Source: Clostridiaceae bacterium (GTDB lineage Bacteria; Bacillota; Clostridia; DSM-8532). From it: DNA of 64,000 bases. The stretch is taken from NCBI GenBank assembly GCA_012521105.1, contig JAAYNA010000051.1, forward strand, positions 1-64,000. Reading direction: 5' to 3'. Under the pieces are notes generated by a model. It was not told where the DNA came from. It ran no database searches and saw only the letters and a program-made list of their open reading frames with translations. Both the position numbers and the translations under genes were made by a program. Position 1 is the stretch's first letter. The number at the start of each line of letters is the position of its first letter. Below are positions 45,034 through 54,605 of the stretch, one piece after another.

Positions 45034-48000
45034 TTTCCCCCCTGCTCATTTCTGCATCAATTTCTTTACTGTAAATTTCTATAACTCTTTGCACCGACCA
45101 TGCTTTTTTAAGCCATCGCCTCCACAGCTCCACAGAAACCCGGAATCCTCCGCTTACCGGGTTTTCTGCCAGGATATTAATCCTTAGCATATTATTAACC
45201 GCACTTGACACGCGGGTCTTGTACAACAGGCCATTAAGACCGTATCTGGTTTCTATATCTTCAGCTTTTTCGTACAGCTTCTTCATAGTAATATAGTCAT
45301 TATAATAATCCAGTTCTTCTGCTATTGCAGCAAGCACAATCTTTTCAGTAACATCGGACAAAGACTCCCACATATTCTCGTAATTGCCGTACTGATTTAC
45401 CTCAAGAGCAACCTTTGCTGCAATTTCTATGTCCGTAGGATATACTACATATCTTTTTTCCTTGTTTAGTATGCTGATAACCTTTTTGCATAAGATTGAT
45501 ACATAATAGGCATGTCCGTTGGTTAGCATAAAAAGTCTTTCCAATGTATCAGGCAAATAATGAAGAATTCCTTCATAGGGTTTTTGAACCATTTCGTATA
45601 TTTCAGACCTTTGATGAAAGCCTATTTCAACAGGTTGGGAGGTATCTGATATTGACAGTGCTTCGTCCACAAGCATATTAATCAGATACCCGCCACCGGC
45701 GATAATAATTTTAATCTTTTCGGAATGCTGCATCTGGCTTCTTATGGTCTTGAATAAATCCTGCGAATATTTCCCCTGCTGTACACTGAGTATTATTGAT
45801 TCAAATTCATCAATTAACAGCAGAAGCTTTTTGTCCTGGAGTTTTCTTTCCACTGCCCTGAAAAAACGTGTCAACCGGATCAGAGGATTTCTGTCAAACT
45901 CTTCAAAAGAAGGCAAATCAATATCAATACCCTGTTCGCTAAGCCCATCTACGATCTCACAAACAAACATGTCGTAAACCAGCTCTGCGGTATCGTTGGC
46001 AGGGTACATTTCGCCATCGCAATAAACGGGTATAAACTTATCATTGAAATTATTCCGTATATAATACAGTAACGAACTTTTACCAATTCGTCTAAGCCCG
46101 TACACTATAAATGTTGTGTTGCCTATTCCGTCCGACAGGCCGTTTTCTATTGTGTGCAGGATATCCTTTCTTCCAAAAAAGCCTTTTTTATCTGTTATCG
46201 GAGTTAAAACAAACATATCGCGAATAAGACTGAAATCATCACTACAATCTGGAATAATTTCAATGGTTTCCTTTAGTGACACTGTCTGCTTTTCTTCGTC
46301 CCCGGTCCTGACATTCACAAGAACAGAATAGACTCCACCTTCGGTAAGTCCATGGTCAATCCTTACAGGGATTTTTTCATTTTCGCGAATGGTTTCATAA
46401 AAGAACTCCTGTGAGAAAACAACATTTTCATTCTTCAAAATTCTAAAATCTGTACTTACGTCAAATGCTACCGCTTCCCCAAAATTTACAATCTGAAACT
46501 GAAGGGCATCGCTTTCATGTAGTTTCCTGTCAATATTCAAAATCACAGGCTTGATGTCCGGCATTTTGGAAAGCTGCCTGCTTTCCTTCAAAATAAGCCC
46601 ATCCACACTACTGATAAACTGATGCAGCAAATTTTTATATGGATTGCTTACTTTTCTTGAAATTGATTCACTAAAATCCGCAGTATTCAGAGACAGATGC
46701 GACAGCAGCACTTTCTTTTCAGCAATTTCCGGAGACTCATAATAATGTTTTACCTTAATAATAAATTGCTGAATAACATCAAATATCTCGTCATAGACCT
46801 GGACATACACCGGGCTTATTTTGGGTATGTATCTGTAATTGGATATTCTGAACAGTTCTATTGCACTGTTCAGATATTTTAATCTGTTAAACAAATCCAC
46901 AGGCCGGTCTATACTGATATATGCCTCGAACAGGTTTCTTAAAGCATAATCCATATAAGTATCGGGTACACTTAAGCCCGCCTTTATTTCACCATGAAGA
47001 AGTACTAAAAACTCATAGCTGAATACAAGCTTTCCTTCATAATCCTTTTTGTAATCAAAATCAGCTATCACCGTATACACATACTCATTAAAAAGAAGAA
47101 AAAAGTCCACATTGATGTTCAGCAAATACGCCTGTTTTGCTGCTTCCAGGAAAAGCTTTGCTTTATCATGAAGCTTTTGTACTTCGTTAATTTTTTGCAT
47201 ACTTTTAGCAGAAGTTTTTAAGCTTTGGAAATAGCTCTCTCTGTTTTCATGCCCTCTGTCGGGAAACTCGGTAAGTTCATGATAGAGATTTGGCACCAGA
47301 TGTGAGAAGTCATCAATACCGTGCCATTTTTCAGAGGAAGTAAAAAATGTGTTTATCAGTTCAAGAGATTCATTGTCACTGACGCGGCTAATATCGGAGA
47401 CAATATTTGCAATTGGAATCTCTGAACGACGATTAGTATGAACAGCCCCTCTATCAGGTTTCATTGTATCACCACCCGACATTGGTATAATATAGTTTAA
47501 GTTTTCCACGCTGCTTTCATATAGTAATATATTATCCTTAATATTTTCCAGATGTCTTAATGCCTCTATCTCATTGCCTGCAGTTTTTTCTTTAAAGGAG
47601 TTAATAATATGCGCTGCGGGATGATTCAGCCGTTGGTGTACAGAATCAATCAGGTCTGCCATATCCCGGTATTCCTTTGATGTAATTATTCTCCTTAGTG
47701 CTGCCACCTTATAACTTAAGTCCCTGTCCGAAGATAAGTCCATTGGCTCATATATTCCAGCTTTAATGAAAATGTCGCAAATATACATCATAATCCTTGA
47801 TGTATCCTGCTTTGGAATCTTGTTTTTATATTCTGCCACATATCTGTAATACTCTTTTGCCTGCTTATATCTTTTTAAATCCATTAAAGCTTCGGCACAT
47901 AGGAAATAAAAAGAGGAATTTTCTTCATAAGCTGTCAGGCAAAGTGAATAAACCTCAAGCCTTAACTCAGCTTTTCGTTCAGTGTCCAGGAATTTTGACT

Positions 48001-49795
48001 GCATAACCCCCTTAACAAGGGCTCTATAATCATAAACTCCAAGCATAAATCTTAGCAACTCTTTTTGCTTTTCTTCATCATCAATGGATTCAAGAAGGGA
48101 AATACACCGCTGCCTTGTTGCCGAAACGGTGTCATGCATAATTCTTTTTTCTAACATTTTAAGAAGCCCAACAGAGAAATCCCCGGTAAAGCATTTGTAA
48201 AGCACGGGGTTAAGTTTACGGGATAATCTTAAAACTCCTTCGTTAAGTTCCTTCCTGTCAGTTACAGACTCTAAAAAAATGCTGAAAAGAAACTTGCTCA
48301 CTTCAAAATCCTGTGAGCTTTTAACAATCTCAACAGTTTCTCCAAATTCAAGCAATGTTCTGTTTTCCGGGTTGCACAAACAGACAAGTACGCCATAAAG
48401 GCCCCGCTCATTCATTGCACAACAGAAATTAATGAAGGCCTGCCTTGCCTTTTCCTTTTCCCCTTCCCCTGTTTCATTAATTTTATCATACAGGCTTAGA
48501 AGCCACCTGATTCGCATTTTATATAAATTCAGTTTATTTGCCAATCTTACCCGTGGCAGTTTTCTTCCTACATTATCGATCTTTTTAGCATATTGTTCTA
48601 TTCTCTCTCTTTTTTTATAAATCAGGCATGTGAGTATGATCTTGAAACAGTAGTCCATATATTTCTCATCGCTGAATTTACAGTGATTTAAAATATGTTC
48701 CTGTATGCCAATACCCGTTTCGGGTCTGCCGAGGGCAAACAAAGCTTCAGCGTATACATCGCAGACAGCAATATCGTTGGGATATAGCCTGTACAACAAT
48801 TCAAAAACCTGAAGCATACTATCTGGGCAGTTGTATCTTTGAATATCGGAATAAAACCCGTTCAACTCTCTCCAGGAAGGTGGCTTGGGATATGATGTGG
48901 CAAATTCTGCAATTTGCTTTTCAAGTTCAATGTTTCCCAAGTCTTTAGCAAATATCAGTAAATCATAAATCAACGATATATATTTTTCACTGTCTTTTAT
49001 ACCGTCACGGGTCTCCTGTTCCCAGAATTTTTCCCATTCTTCCAGATAACTTTGGTAATAGGCCCATTTTAGCAATATCTTAGGGTTTCTATGTGAGCGA
49101 TAGCCTTTTTTGTGCATCTCGAATGCTCCCGGAATATCGCCTTCAATTTCTTTAAATATCCCTAAAGTAAAGTATTTCTCGGTATGGGACAACAGATTAA
49201 TATTGGTTTTAAAAAAAGTTTTTATATCAGATATTAGTTTTTCTTTGTCAAACCTTTCGGTTATCGCAGGATCCACAAGTTTATTCGCATTATTGCAAAA
49301 GAATTTTGCATACCCGCGAACCTGATTATCTGTACTTTTGCCCCGGGTAATGGCCATATATGCGGCATGGTGTGCCTCGATCCAAAAACCCTTGTCAATA
49401 CAATAGTTTTGAAGAAATTTGTAATCGCTTTTGCTGTTGGAAATCTGGCATTGGTTTAAAAAACAGACATAAGAATATTTATCGCATTCCGAAAAACCAC
49501 TTTGCTGATATAATCTGCCAAGTATATTCCAGAAAATTCTGTTATACCTGTCCTGGCTTAAAAGAACAAGGTAAAAAAGAATTTGCTCGTTAATGTCCCG
49601 CCAGTTTTCATTTTTGTTCGAATATTCCTTACTCACATCTTTTGGAACTCTGCCTGCAAAGTATTTATTCCAGATTTCTGTCAGCTGCGGTTCATCTAAA
49701 ACTTCAGATACTTTATTTTTATCACCCTGTAATAACGTCTTTTTAAATAAATCTGTAATTTCAAGTGTTTTTGTAATTTCGTCAATAGTGAACAT
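45020..49795 (-). CDS. Large TPR-like protein with C-terminal STAND/ATPase_2-type NTPase
   Basis: From the ATG at 49795 the product is 1591 residues. Residues about 80-1000 are helical with TPR-like repeats (for example an L-Y-P-N-D-x-A-V-x-D-x-Y-A-E-A-L-F-A pattern). About 1075-1180 looks like an Ig-type beta sandwich. The NTPase starts at a GFFGRKDIL segment, with Walker A GLRRIGKSS near 1232-1240 and Walker B LLLLIDEFES near 1325-1332. A winged-helix-like end (about 1450-1591) follows. The layout suggests a sensor and switch, with the HEPN-bearing partner as output. It lies 31 bases after a class II aldolase gene. A TTG at 49834 is a less likely start. Confidence 0.78.
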   Translation of the reverse strand: MFTIDEITKTLEITDLFKKTLLQGDKNKVSEVLDEPQLTEIWNKYFAGRVPKDVSKEYSNKNENWRDINEQILFYLVLLSQDRYNRIFWNILGRLYQQSGFSECDKYSYVCFLNQCQISNSKSDYKFLQNYCIDKGFWIEAHHAAYMAITRGKSTDNQVRGYAKFFCNNANKLVDPAITERFDKEKLISDIKTFFKTNINLLSHTEKYFTLGIFKEIEGDIPGAFEMHKKGYRSHRNPKILLKWAYYQSYLEEWEKFWEQETRDGIKDSEKYISLIYDLLIFAKDLGNIELEKQIAEFATSYPKPPSWRELNGFYSDIQRYNCPDSMLQVFELLYRLYPNDIAVCDVYAEALFALGRPETGIGIQEHILNHCKFSDEKYMDYCFKIILTCLIYKKRERIEQYAKKIDNVGRKLPRVRLANKLNLYKMRIRWLLSLYDKINETGEGEKEKARQAFINFCCAMNERGLYGVLVCLCNPENRTLLEFGETVEIVKSSQDFEVSKFLFSIFLESVTDRKELNEGVLRLSRKLNPVLYKCFTGDFSVGLLKMLEKRIMHDTVSATRQRCISLLESIDDEEKQKELLRFMLGVYDYRALVKGVMQSKFLDTERKAELRLEVYSLCLTAYEENSSFYFLCAEALMDLKRYKQAKEYYRYVAEYKNKIPKQDTSRIMMYICDIFIKAGIYEPMDLSSDRDLSYKVAALRRIITSKEYRDMADLIDSVHQRLNHPAAHIINSFKEKTAGNEIEALRHLENIKDNILLYESSVENLNYIIPMSGGDTMKPDRGAVHTNRRSEIPIANIVSDISRVSDNESLELINTFFTSSEKWHGIDDFSHLVPNLYHELTEFPDRGHENRESYFQSLKTSAKSMQKINEVQKLHDKAKLFLEAAKQAYLLNINVDFFLLFNEYVYTVIADFDYKKDYEGKLVFSYEFLVLLHGEIKAGLSVPDTYMDYALRNLFEAYISIDRPVDLFNRLKYLNSAIELFRISNYRYIPKISPVYVQVYDEIFDVIQQFIIKVKHYYESPEIAEKKVLLSHLSLNTADFSESISRKVSNPYKNLLHQFISSVDGLILKESRQLSKMPDIKPVILNIDRKLHESDALQFQIVNFGEAVAFDVSTDFRILKNENVVFSQEFFYETIRENEKIPVRIDHGLTEGGVYSVLVNVRTGDEEKQTVSLKETIEIIPDCSDDFSLIRDMFVLTPITDKKGFFGRKDILHTIENGLSDGIGNTTFIVYGLRRIGKSSLLYYIRNNFNDKFIPVYCDGEMYPANDTAELVYDMFVCEIVDGLSEQGIDIDLPSFEEFDRNPLIRLTRFFRAVERKLQDKKLLLLIDEFESIILSVQQGKYSQDLFKTIRSQMQHSEKIKIIIAGGGYLINMLVDEALSISDTSQPVEIGFHQRSEIYEMVQKPYEGILHYLPDTLERLFMLTNGHAYYVSILCKKVISILNKEKRYVVYPTDIEIAAKVALEVNQYGNYENMWESLSDVTEKIVLAAIAEELDYYNDYITMKKLYEKAEDIETRYGLNGLLYKTRVSSAVNNMLRINILAENPVSGGFRVSVELWRRWLKKAWSVQRVIEIYSKEIDAEMSRGEIAFE

Positions 49796-49826
49796 ATTTA
49801 TTAATCCTGTCCTGTCATTTTTTATT

Positions 49827-51116
49827 TTAATCAAGTTTAAAAGCTTCTTTTATATCGTTTATCTGTTTATCATTAATAACAACAACATCCCCAAGACTTT
49901 TAGCGGCAATTAATGCTTTAGCGCTGTATTCTGCTACCTCCAGCCTGTCAAAAGCATTTAGCAGTGAACTGCCTGTTACAATAACACAATCGTTTTCAAC
50001 AAGGACTATTGGTGTTTGTGGTACAAATAAATCAGCTACCATGGCAGGCTGCATAAAACTTGAACCAAATGGGATTTTGGGAATTTCTCTGAGAAGGATA
50101 TAACTTTCGGGTATGGTCCTTGAATCAAAAGATTCATTTGTCACCGCAAAAGTCATAATATTAAACGGGTGGGCAATTATAACAGAATTTACATGCGGCT
50201 GCTTTTCGTAAATATACTTGTGCAGCAAAACAGATCGGCTTGGAACTTTCCCTGCCTCTTTCTTCCCGTCTTCAATGCGGACTATTTGATCCACATCTAG
50301 GTATTTTCGATCCACATTGTAAGGTGTAATAATAAAGGATTTATCGTCTAAACGTGTGGAAAATGTTCCCTGAGTACTGGTAAATAATCTTTGGTCATAG
50401 GATCTGTGTATTAGCTCGCACATTTCTTTACGGGCGAGTCTTTCATGACTGCTGTAGCCTTTTGGAACAAATTCCTCCATTTCAATATGTCTTTTCTGCT
50501 TTGAAATTTCCACATGCTTGACTGTAAGTGAAACAGGCTTTCCAATCCTTCGTGCGTTGATCTCCAAACGGGCACTGAAGTCAAGGGTTTCAAAAGCCAT
50601 GAAAGCCTCGAAAAGGTCTTTTCCGACCACTACAATACCATGATTTTCAAGTATTACTGTGTTAATTCCCTGTCTAAGCACTGCAGCTATTTTCTCACTA
50701 AGGTCATCACTGCCCGGAAGACCATATTCGGCTATACCAACCTCCCCGCAAACCAAATTCACATCGGGTATAAGCCTGGTGTCGGGCTGTTTTCTTACAA
50801 TGCTGAACGATACCAGCGCCGGTGGATGCGCATGTAAAACAGCTTTGACATCGGGCCTTTGTTTATACGTGGAAAGGTGAAATGGAAGTTCACTGGAAGG
50901 TTTATGTTTCCCAATAATTGTTCCATCGGATTTTACCTGGACTATATCCTTGTTTGTAAGAGAGCCTTTATCTATACCTGCCGGTGTTATCCATACATCT
51001 CCGTTTTCATCCTTTATTGACAGATTTCCTCCCGAAGTTGTGGTCATTCCGTAACCATAAATTCGCTCCATTATCATAACAAGCTGGTCTGCAGGATGTA
51101 ATAATTCAAATTTCAT
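49827..51116 (-). CDS. Tandem class II aldolase/adducin family protein
   Basis: The 429 residues contain two consecutive class II aldolase domains. The first (about 1-205) is complete, with T-S-G-G-N-L-S near 28, the metal-binding HAHPPA near 90 and ENHG near 150. The second (about 225-429) keeps the fold, but the equivalent sites read IAHPFN and ENDC, so its metal site looks damaged. Single-domain relatives split sugar phosphates such as fuculose- or ribulose-phosphate. GAAGGAG supports the ATG at 51116. It lies 31 bases upstream of the large ATPase gene, probably in the same transcript. Confidence 0.85.
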   Translation of the reverse strand: MKFELLHPADQLVMIMERIYGYGMTTTSGGNLSIKDENGDVWITPAGIDKGSLTNKDIVQVKSDGTIIGKHKPSSELPFHLSTYKQRPDVKAVLHAHPPALVSFSIVRKQPDTRLIPDVNLVCGEVGIAEYGLPGSDDLSEKIAAVLRQGINTVILENHGIVVVGKDLFEAFMAFETLDFSARLEINARRIGKPVSLTVKHVEISKQKRHIEMEEFVPKGYSSHERLARKEMCELIHRSYDQRLFTSTQGTFSTRLDDKSFIITPYNVDRKYLDVDQIVRIEDGKKEAGKVPSRSVLLHKYIYEKQPHVNSVIIAHPFNIMTFAVTNESFDSRTIPESYILLREIPKIPFGSSFMQPAMVADLFVPQTPIVLVENDCVIVTGSSLLNAFDRLEVAEYSAKALIAAKSLGDVVVINDKQINDIKEAFKLD

Positions 51117-51260
51117 AAACTTCGCTCCTTCACATAAAACTTTCAACAACCAAAGAAATTGCCAGGCAATTTCAGCACACCGTTTCAGTGTAGCAAGGAT
51201 TCAGATAAGTATATAATAACACAAATTGGAGATTAACAAATACATTAAAACAGTTGATTT

Positions 51261-51276
51261 AATGCATAAATGCATT
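51261..51276. promoter_or_regulatory. Palindrome upstream of the CcdA gene
   Basis: AATGCAT and ATGCATT are separated by two bases, about 85 bases before the ccdA start. It could be an operator for the thiol-redox pair. A TATAAT lies downstream near 51318 with a weak -35. Confidence 0.35.
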
Positions 51277-51345
51277 TAATATTAATTTCTGATGTTTCAA
51301 CATATACAAAAGTGGTAATATAATCTCTTAACTGGGAGTGATTAT

Positions 51346-52017
51346 ATGGATTATCTTATAACATTCCTTGAGGGAATAATAACATTTATATCTCCATGCC
51401 TGTTACCCATGCTTCCTGTTTACATTTCGTATTTTGCAGGTCAGGATTCAAAGGGTAACAGAAAAAAAGCACTTGCAAATGCATTGGGTTTTGTGCTTGG
51501 ATTTACAATAGTTTTTGTTTTAATGGGTGCTTTGGCAGGAACAGTTGGCTCATTTTTAAGAAAATATCAATCCTATGTGAATGTGATAACGGGTATTATA
51601 GTATTATTATTTGGATTAAACTTTATCGGTGTTGTTAACATTCCTTTAATTAACCGTACAAGAAGGATTGATTTTAAAAATAATGACCCGGAATTCATAC
51701 ATTCGGTTATTTTGGGGCTGGTATTTTCTATTGGATGGACACCCTGCGTCGGTGCTTTTCTTGGTTCTGCTTTAATGATGGCAGCCCACAGCGGTGAAAG
51801 AATAAAGGGAATACTGATGCTTTTATGCTTTTCTTTGGGGCTTGGTATCCCATTTATAATAAGTGCGGTTTTAATAGACAGGTTAAAAGCATCCTTTGAA
51901 TTTATTAAAGAAAATTATCGCATTATAAATGCAGTATCGGGCCTGTTGCTTGTTTTGATTGGTATTTTAATGGCAACCGGGCTTATGGGAAAATATCTTT
52001 CCTTACTTTCAATATAG
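51346..52017 (+). CDS. ccdA: CcdA-type thiol-disulfide transmembrane protein
   Basis: The 223 residues have six hydrophobic segments and the two conserved cysteines of the family: one in SPCLLP near residue 19, one in GWTPCVGA near 139. CcdA passes reducing power from cytoplasmic thioredoxin across the membrane to extracellular thiol proteins. GGGAGTG precedes the ATG. The TlpA-like gene follows after 18 bases and is the likely electron acceptor. No cytochrome c genes are nearby, so the pair may serve protein disulfide repair instead. Confidence 0.92.
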   Translation: MDYLITFLEGIITFISPCLLPMLPVYISYFAGQDSKGNRKKALANALGFVLGFTIVFVLMGALAGTVGSFLRKYQSYVNVITGIIVLLFGLNFIGVVNIPLINRTRRIDFKNNDPEFIHSVILGLVFSIGWTPCVGAFLGSALMMAAHSGERIKGILMLLCFSLGLGIPFIISAVLIDRLKASFEFIKENYRIINAVSGLLLVLIGILMATGLMGKYLSLLSI

Positions 52018-52035
52018 GGTACGGTGGAGGTTCTT

Positions 52036-52740
52036 ATGAGTTCTAAAGCAAAAACAATAATTGGAATACTGTTGCTTGTAATAATTGTTGCAGGTGCTTA
52101 TTATTCTTACAATGCGTTAAGCAGCATGAATCAGCCTGAAATTATCGTTCCGGAGCGTAATAATACAGACGAAGCCAATAACAGTGATATAGCATCAACA
52201 GACAATAATATGGGTGATACTGACGTTTCAGATAGCAATGATTCAGATCAGAATTCCAATGTTCCTGAAGAGAATAAGTCTGAAGAAAATTCTGAAGATG
52301 CTGAGCAAAGCGAAACCCAGCAGCTCAAAGCTTTTGATTTTACAGTTTATAATCAGGAAGGCGAGCAGGTAAATCTTTCGGATTTTTTTGGAAAACCTAT
52401 TATTTTGAACTTCTGGGCAACCTGGTGTCCGTATTGCGTGCAGGAGATGCCTGTTTTTGAAGAGTATTTTAATAAATACAAAGACGATATTCATTTTTTG
52501 ATGGTGGACAGTGTGGATGGTCAAAGAGAGACCAAAGAAAAGGGAGAGAAATTTATAAAAGATAATGAATACACTTTCCCTGTTTACTTTGATCTGGATT
52601 ATGACGCAACAATTACTTACCAGGCTTATTCACTGCCCACAACCATCTTTATTGATAAGGATGGCTATTTGATAGCATACCATCCGGGAATGCTTACAGA
52701 GAATCTATTGCAAAAGGGTATTGATTTAATCCTTGAATAG
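52036..52740 (+). CDS. TlpA/ResA-like membrane-anchored thioredoxin
   Basis: The 234 residues start with one membrane segment (about 6-28). A long acidic, Asn/Ser/Glu-rich linker follows (about 35-95), then a thioredoxin fold with the redox pair WCPYC. The cis-Pro before the last strand is present in SLPTTIF. It sits on the outer face and reduces disulfides with electrons from CcdA. The ATG at 52036 is preceded by GGTGGAGG; a longer frame starts at 52024. The linker is longer and more acidic than usual, probably an extended spacer through the wall. Confidence 0.9.
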   Translation: MSSKAKTIIGILLLVIIVAGAYYSYNALSSMNQPEIIVPERNNTDEANNSDIASTDNNMGDTDVSDSNDSDQNSNVPEENKSEENSEDAEQSETQQLKAFDFTVYNQEGEQVNLSDFFGKPIILNFWATWCPYCVQEMPVFEEYFNKYKDDIHFLMVDSVDGQRETKEKGEKFIKDNEYTFPVYFDLDYDATITYQAYSLPTTIFIDKDGYLIAYHPGMLTENLLQKGIDLILE

Positions 52741-52752
52741 ATTCAACGCAGT

Positions 52753-53487
52753 TCATTCCTGCATTTCAGTAAGGTTTTTCCAATACTTTTTAGGCATGAA
52801 CTGCATCTGGGCGCGTGGGTTTTTACGTTCCTCAATGGCTATTGTTTTAAAAAATGCCTTCCAAAGCAATGCATATTCGTCTTCGGTGCTGTTTATATCA
52901 TTGGGAATTGACGGTATTTTATCTGTCAGTATTATTTCACTGCCATCATAAACAGCACTGACATTTCTTTTTTTATCGTGAATTATAAAAGGCATTGAAA
53001 GCCTGTCTACAAAATGTGGCGCAATTAAACCGGTAATATTGTAACCGGGTTCGTATCCTGCATAAAAAAGATCTTTAGATATTTCTTTAAACCTTAAAAG
53101 GCCAAGAAAGCGGTGGGATTCTCTTCTTACTTTCATGTCCAGATCAATTATTTTATTAATAAGGGGATCCTGTATGAAATCGGTGACAAGGCTACCCATT
53201 TTATAGCCAGCCTTTAAAAAATGGAAGATCAAATCCGGGGCGTTTTCATCCTCGCTTAACCATACCCGATAAATAATCTCCTGCGCCCGGCGGGATATCT
53301 TTTTCGGGATCGATGAATACACCCGTTCAAACTTCTCCATATCGGTCTTAATTTCCTTAACTTCATCCAGGAAGGAAGGGATATAGGCAAATTTGTTTTT
53401 AAGTGACGCATCCCGTTCCTTTGATGCATATGCTTCAAATACGCAGGTTAAAAGACCCTCAAAGCTGCCATCATACAGATATATCAT
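52753..53487 (-). CDS. TIGR03915/DUF4130-type DNA metabolism protein
   Basis: The 244 residues match a family that is nearly always paired with a radical SAM protein (TIGR03916) and is called a probable DNA metabolism protein. Visible features are YLYDGSFEGLL at the start, H-R-F-L-G-L-L-R-F near 140 and the GLIAPHFVDR stretch near 180, followed by F-I-I-H-D. Its biochemical role is not established; a link to DNA repair is suggested by related uracil-DNA-glycosylase fusions. It begins six bases after hslO. The radical SAM partner is not in this window. Confidence 0.82.
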   Translation of the reverse strand: MIYLYDGSFEGLLTCVFEAYASKERDASLKNKFAYIPSFLDEVKEIKTDMEKFERVYSSIPKKISRRAQEIIYRVWLSEDENAPDLIFHFLKAGYKMGSLVTDFIQDPLINKIIDLDMKVRRESHRFLGLLRFKEISKDLFYAGYEPGYNITGLIAPHFVDRLSMPFIIHDKKRNVSAVYDGSEIILTDKIPSIPNDINSTEDEYALLWKAFFKTIAIEERKNPRAQMQFMPKKYWKNLTEMQE

Positions 53488-53493
53488 TTAAAA

Positions 53494-54420
53494 TCACTCT
53501 TTCGGATTTTCATCTGCTTCAGAAATATTCTCCTTCCTTGTCTGGCTTAATATATTATCAATTTCAGAAGGCTGAAATACATATTTTGTTCTGCAGAAAT
53601 GGCATATAAGCTCGGTTTCTTTCTTATCAGCAGCCAATTCTTCCAAATCGTCGATACCAAGACTTAGAAGGTTTCTTTCCATCCTCTCCCTGGAACAGTT
53701 GCATTGATATTTAACGGGTTTTGTATCCAAAAATATCAATTCTCTGCCCGGGAGCACCTCTTCAATAATCTGTTCCAATGAGTTCTCCGATTCAAGCAGC
53801 TTTGTAACAGGTGGCATGCTTTCCACACATTTCTCAAGCCAGGATATATTCTCTTCACTGCATCCGGGCATTAACTGAATAAAAAGCCCACCGGCATTTA
53901 TAATATTTCCATCCCTTCCAACCAGAACCCCAAGACTTGTAACAGTGGGGGTCTGTTCGGAAGCAGCGTAATAATAAGTAATATCCTCAGCAATTTCGCC
54001 CGATACTAATTTCACACGCCCAACGTACGGTTCCTTTAACCCCAGGTCTGTAACTACATTTAAATAGCCTTTTCCCACCGCACCGGCAATATCAAACTTA
54101 CCTTTATCATTTAAAAGTATATCTACATACGGGTTATGAACATATCCCCTGACATTTGAATTGGCATCGGTTACAACAACGATGCTTCCTAATGGTCCAT
54201 CCCCTTTAATCTGTATAGTAATTGTGCTTTTTTCGCTTTTCAGAGTACCGCTCATCAAAGCAGCTGCAGTTAAAGTTCTGCCTAAAGCCACAGCGGATGT
54301 AGGATACATCTGGTGAACATCTTTTGCACATGCTGCCGTATCAGTGGTAAGGGCAGCGTATATACGTACCTGACCATCTTTTGTCATTGCTCTGAGCATA
54401 TAATCTTTCATATTATTCAT
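53494..54420 (-). CDS. hslO: Redox-regulated chaperone Hsp33
   Basis: The 308-residue protein is an oxidation-activated holdase. The zinc-binding cysteines of its redox switch are Cys240-x-Cys242 and Cys273-x2-Cys276, all present. When they form disulfides the protein unfolds locally and binds misfolding clients. An acidic tail follows. Translation may start at the ATG at 54420 or at 54411; AGGAG lies close to the first and far from the second. It is in an operon with the TIGR03915-type gene downstream. Confidence 0.95.
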   Translation of the reverse strand: MNNMKDYMLRAMTKDGQVRIYAALTTDTAACAKDVHQMYPTSAVALGRTLTAAALMSGTLKSEKSTITIQIKGDGPLGSIVVVTDANSNVRGYVHNPYVDILLNDKGKFDIAGAVGKGYLNVVTDLGLKEPYVGRVKLVSGEIAEDITYYYAASEQTPTVTSLGVLVGRDGNIINAGGLFIQLMPGCSEENISWLEKCVESMPPVTKLLESENSLEQIIEEVLPGRELIFLDTKPVKYQCNCSRERMERNLLSLGIDDLEELAADKKETELICHFCRTKYVFQPSEIDNILSQTRKENISEADENPKE

Positions 54421-54605
54421 TCACTCCTCTTAATATTTACGGGTAATTTCCTTTCTGTCAGCTGACAGTTATACATATCCCCATCTTTATTATTTTACTG
54501 TTTACATCAGTAATTCAAAAGAAGCAATGTTGAAACCTTGCAATTTCGAGTGGTGACAAGTGGGTTGCTTCAGAATAAAATGCGAATGCGGGCAATATTG
54601 TAATT

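Noticed and set aside
43964-49913. Numerous + strand frames opposite the two ATPase genes
   Set aside because: All are shadows of the long minus-strand frames, with no ribosome binding sites or recognisable products.
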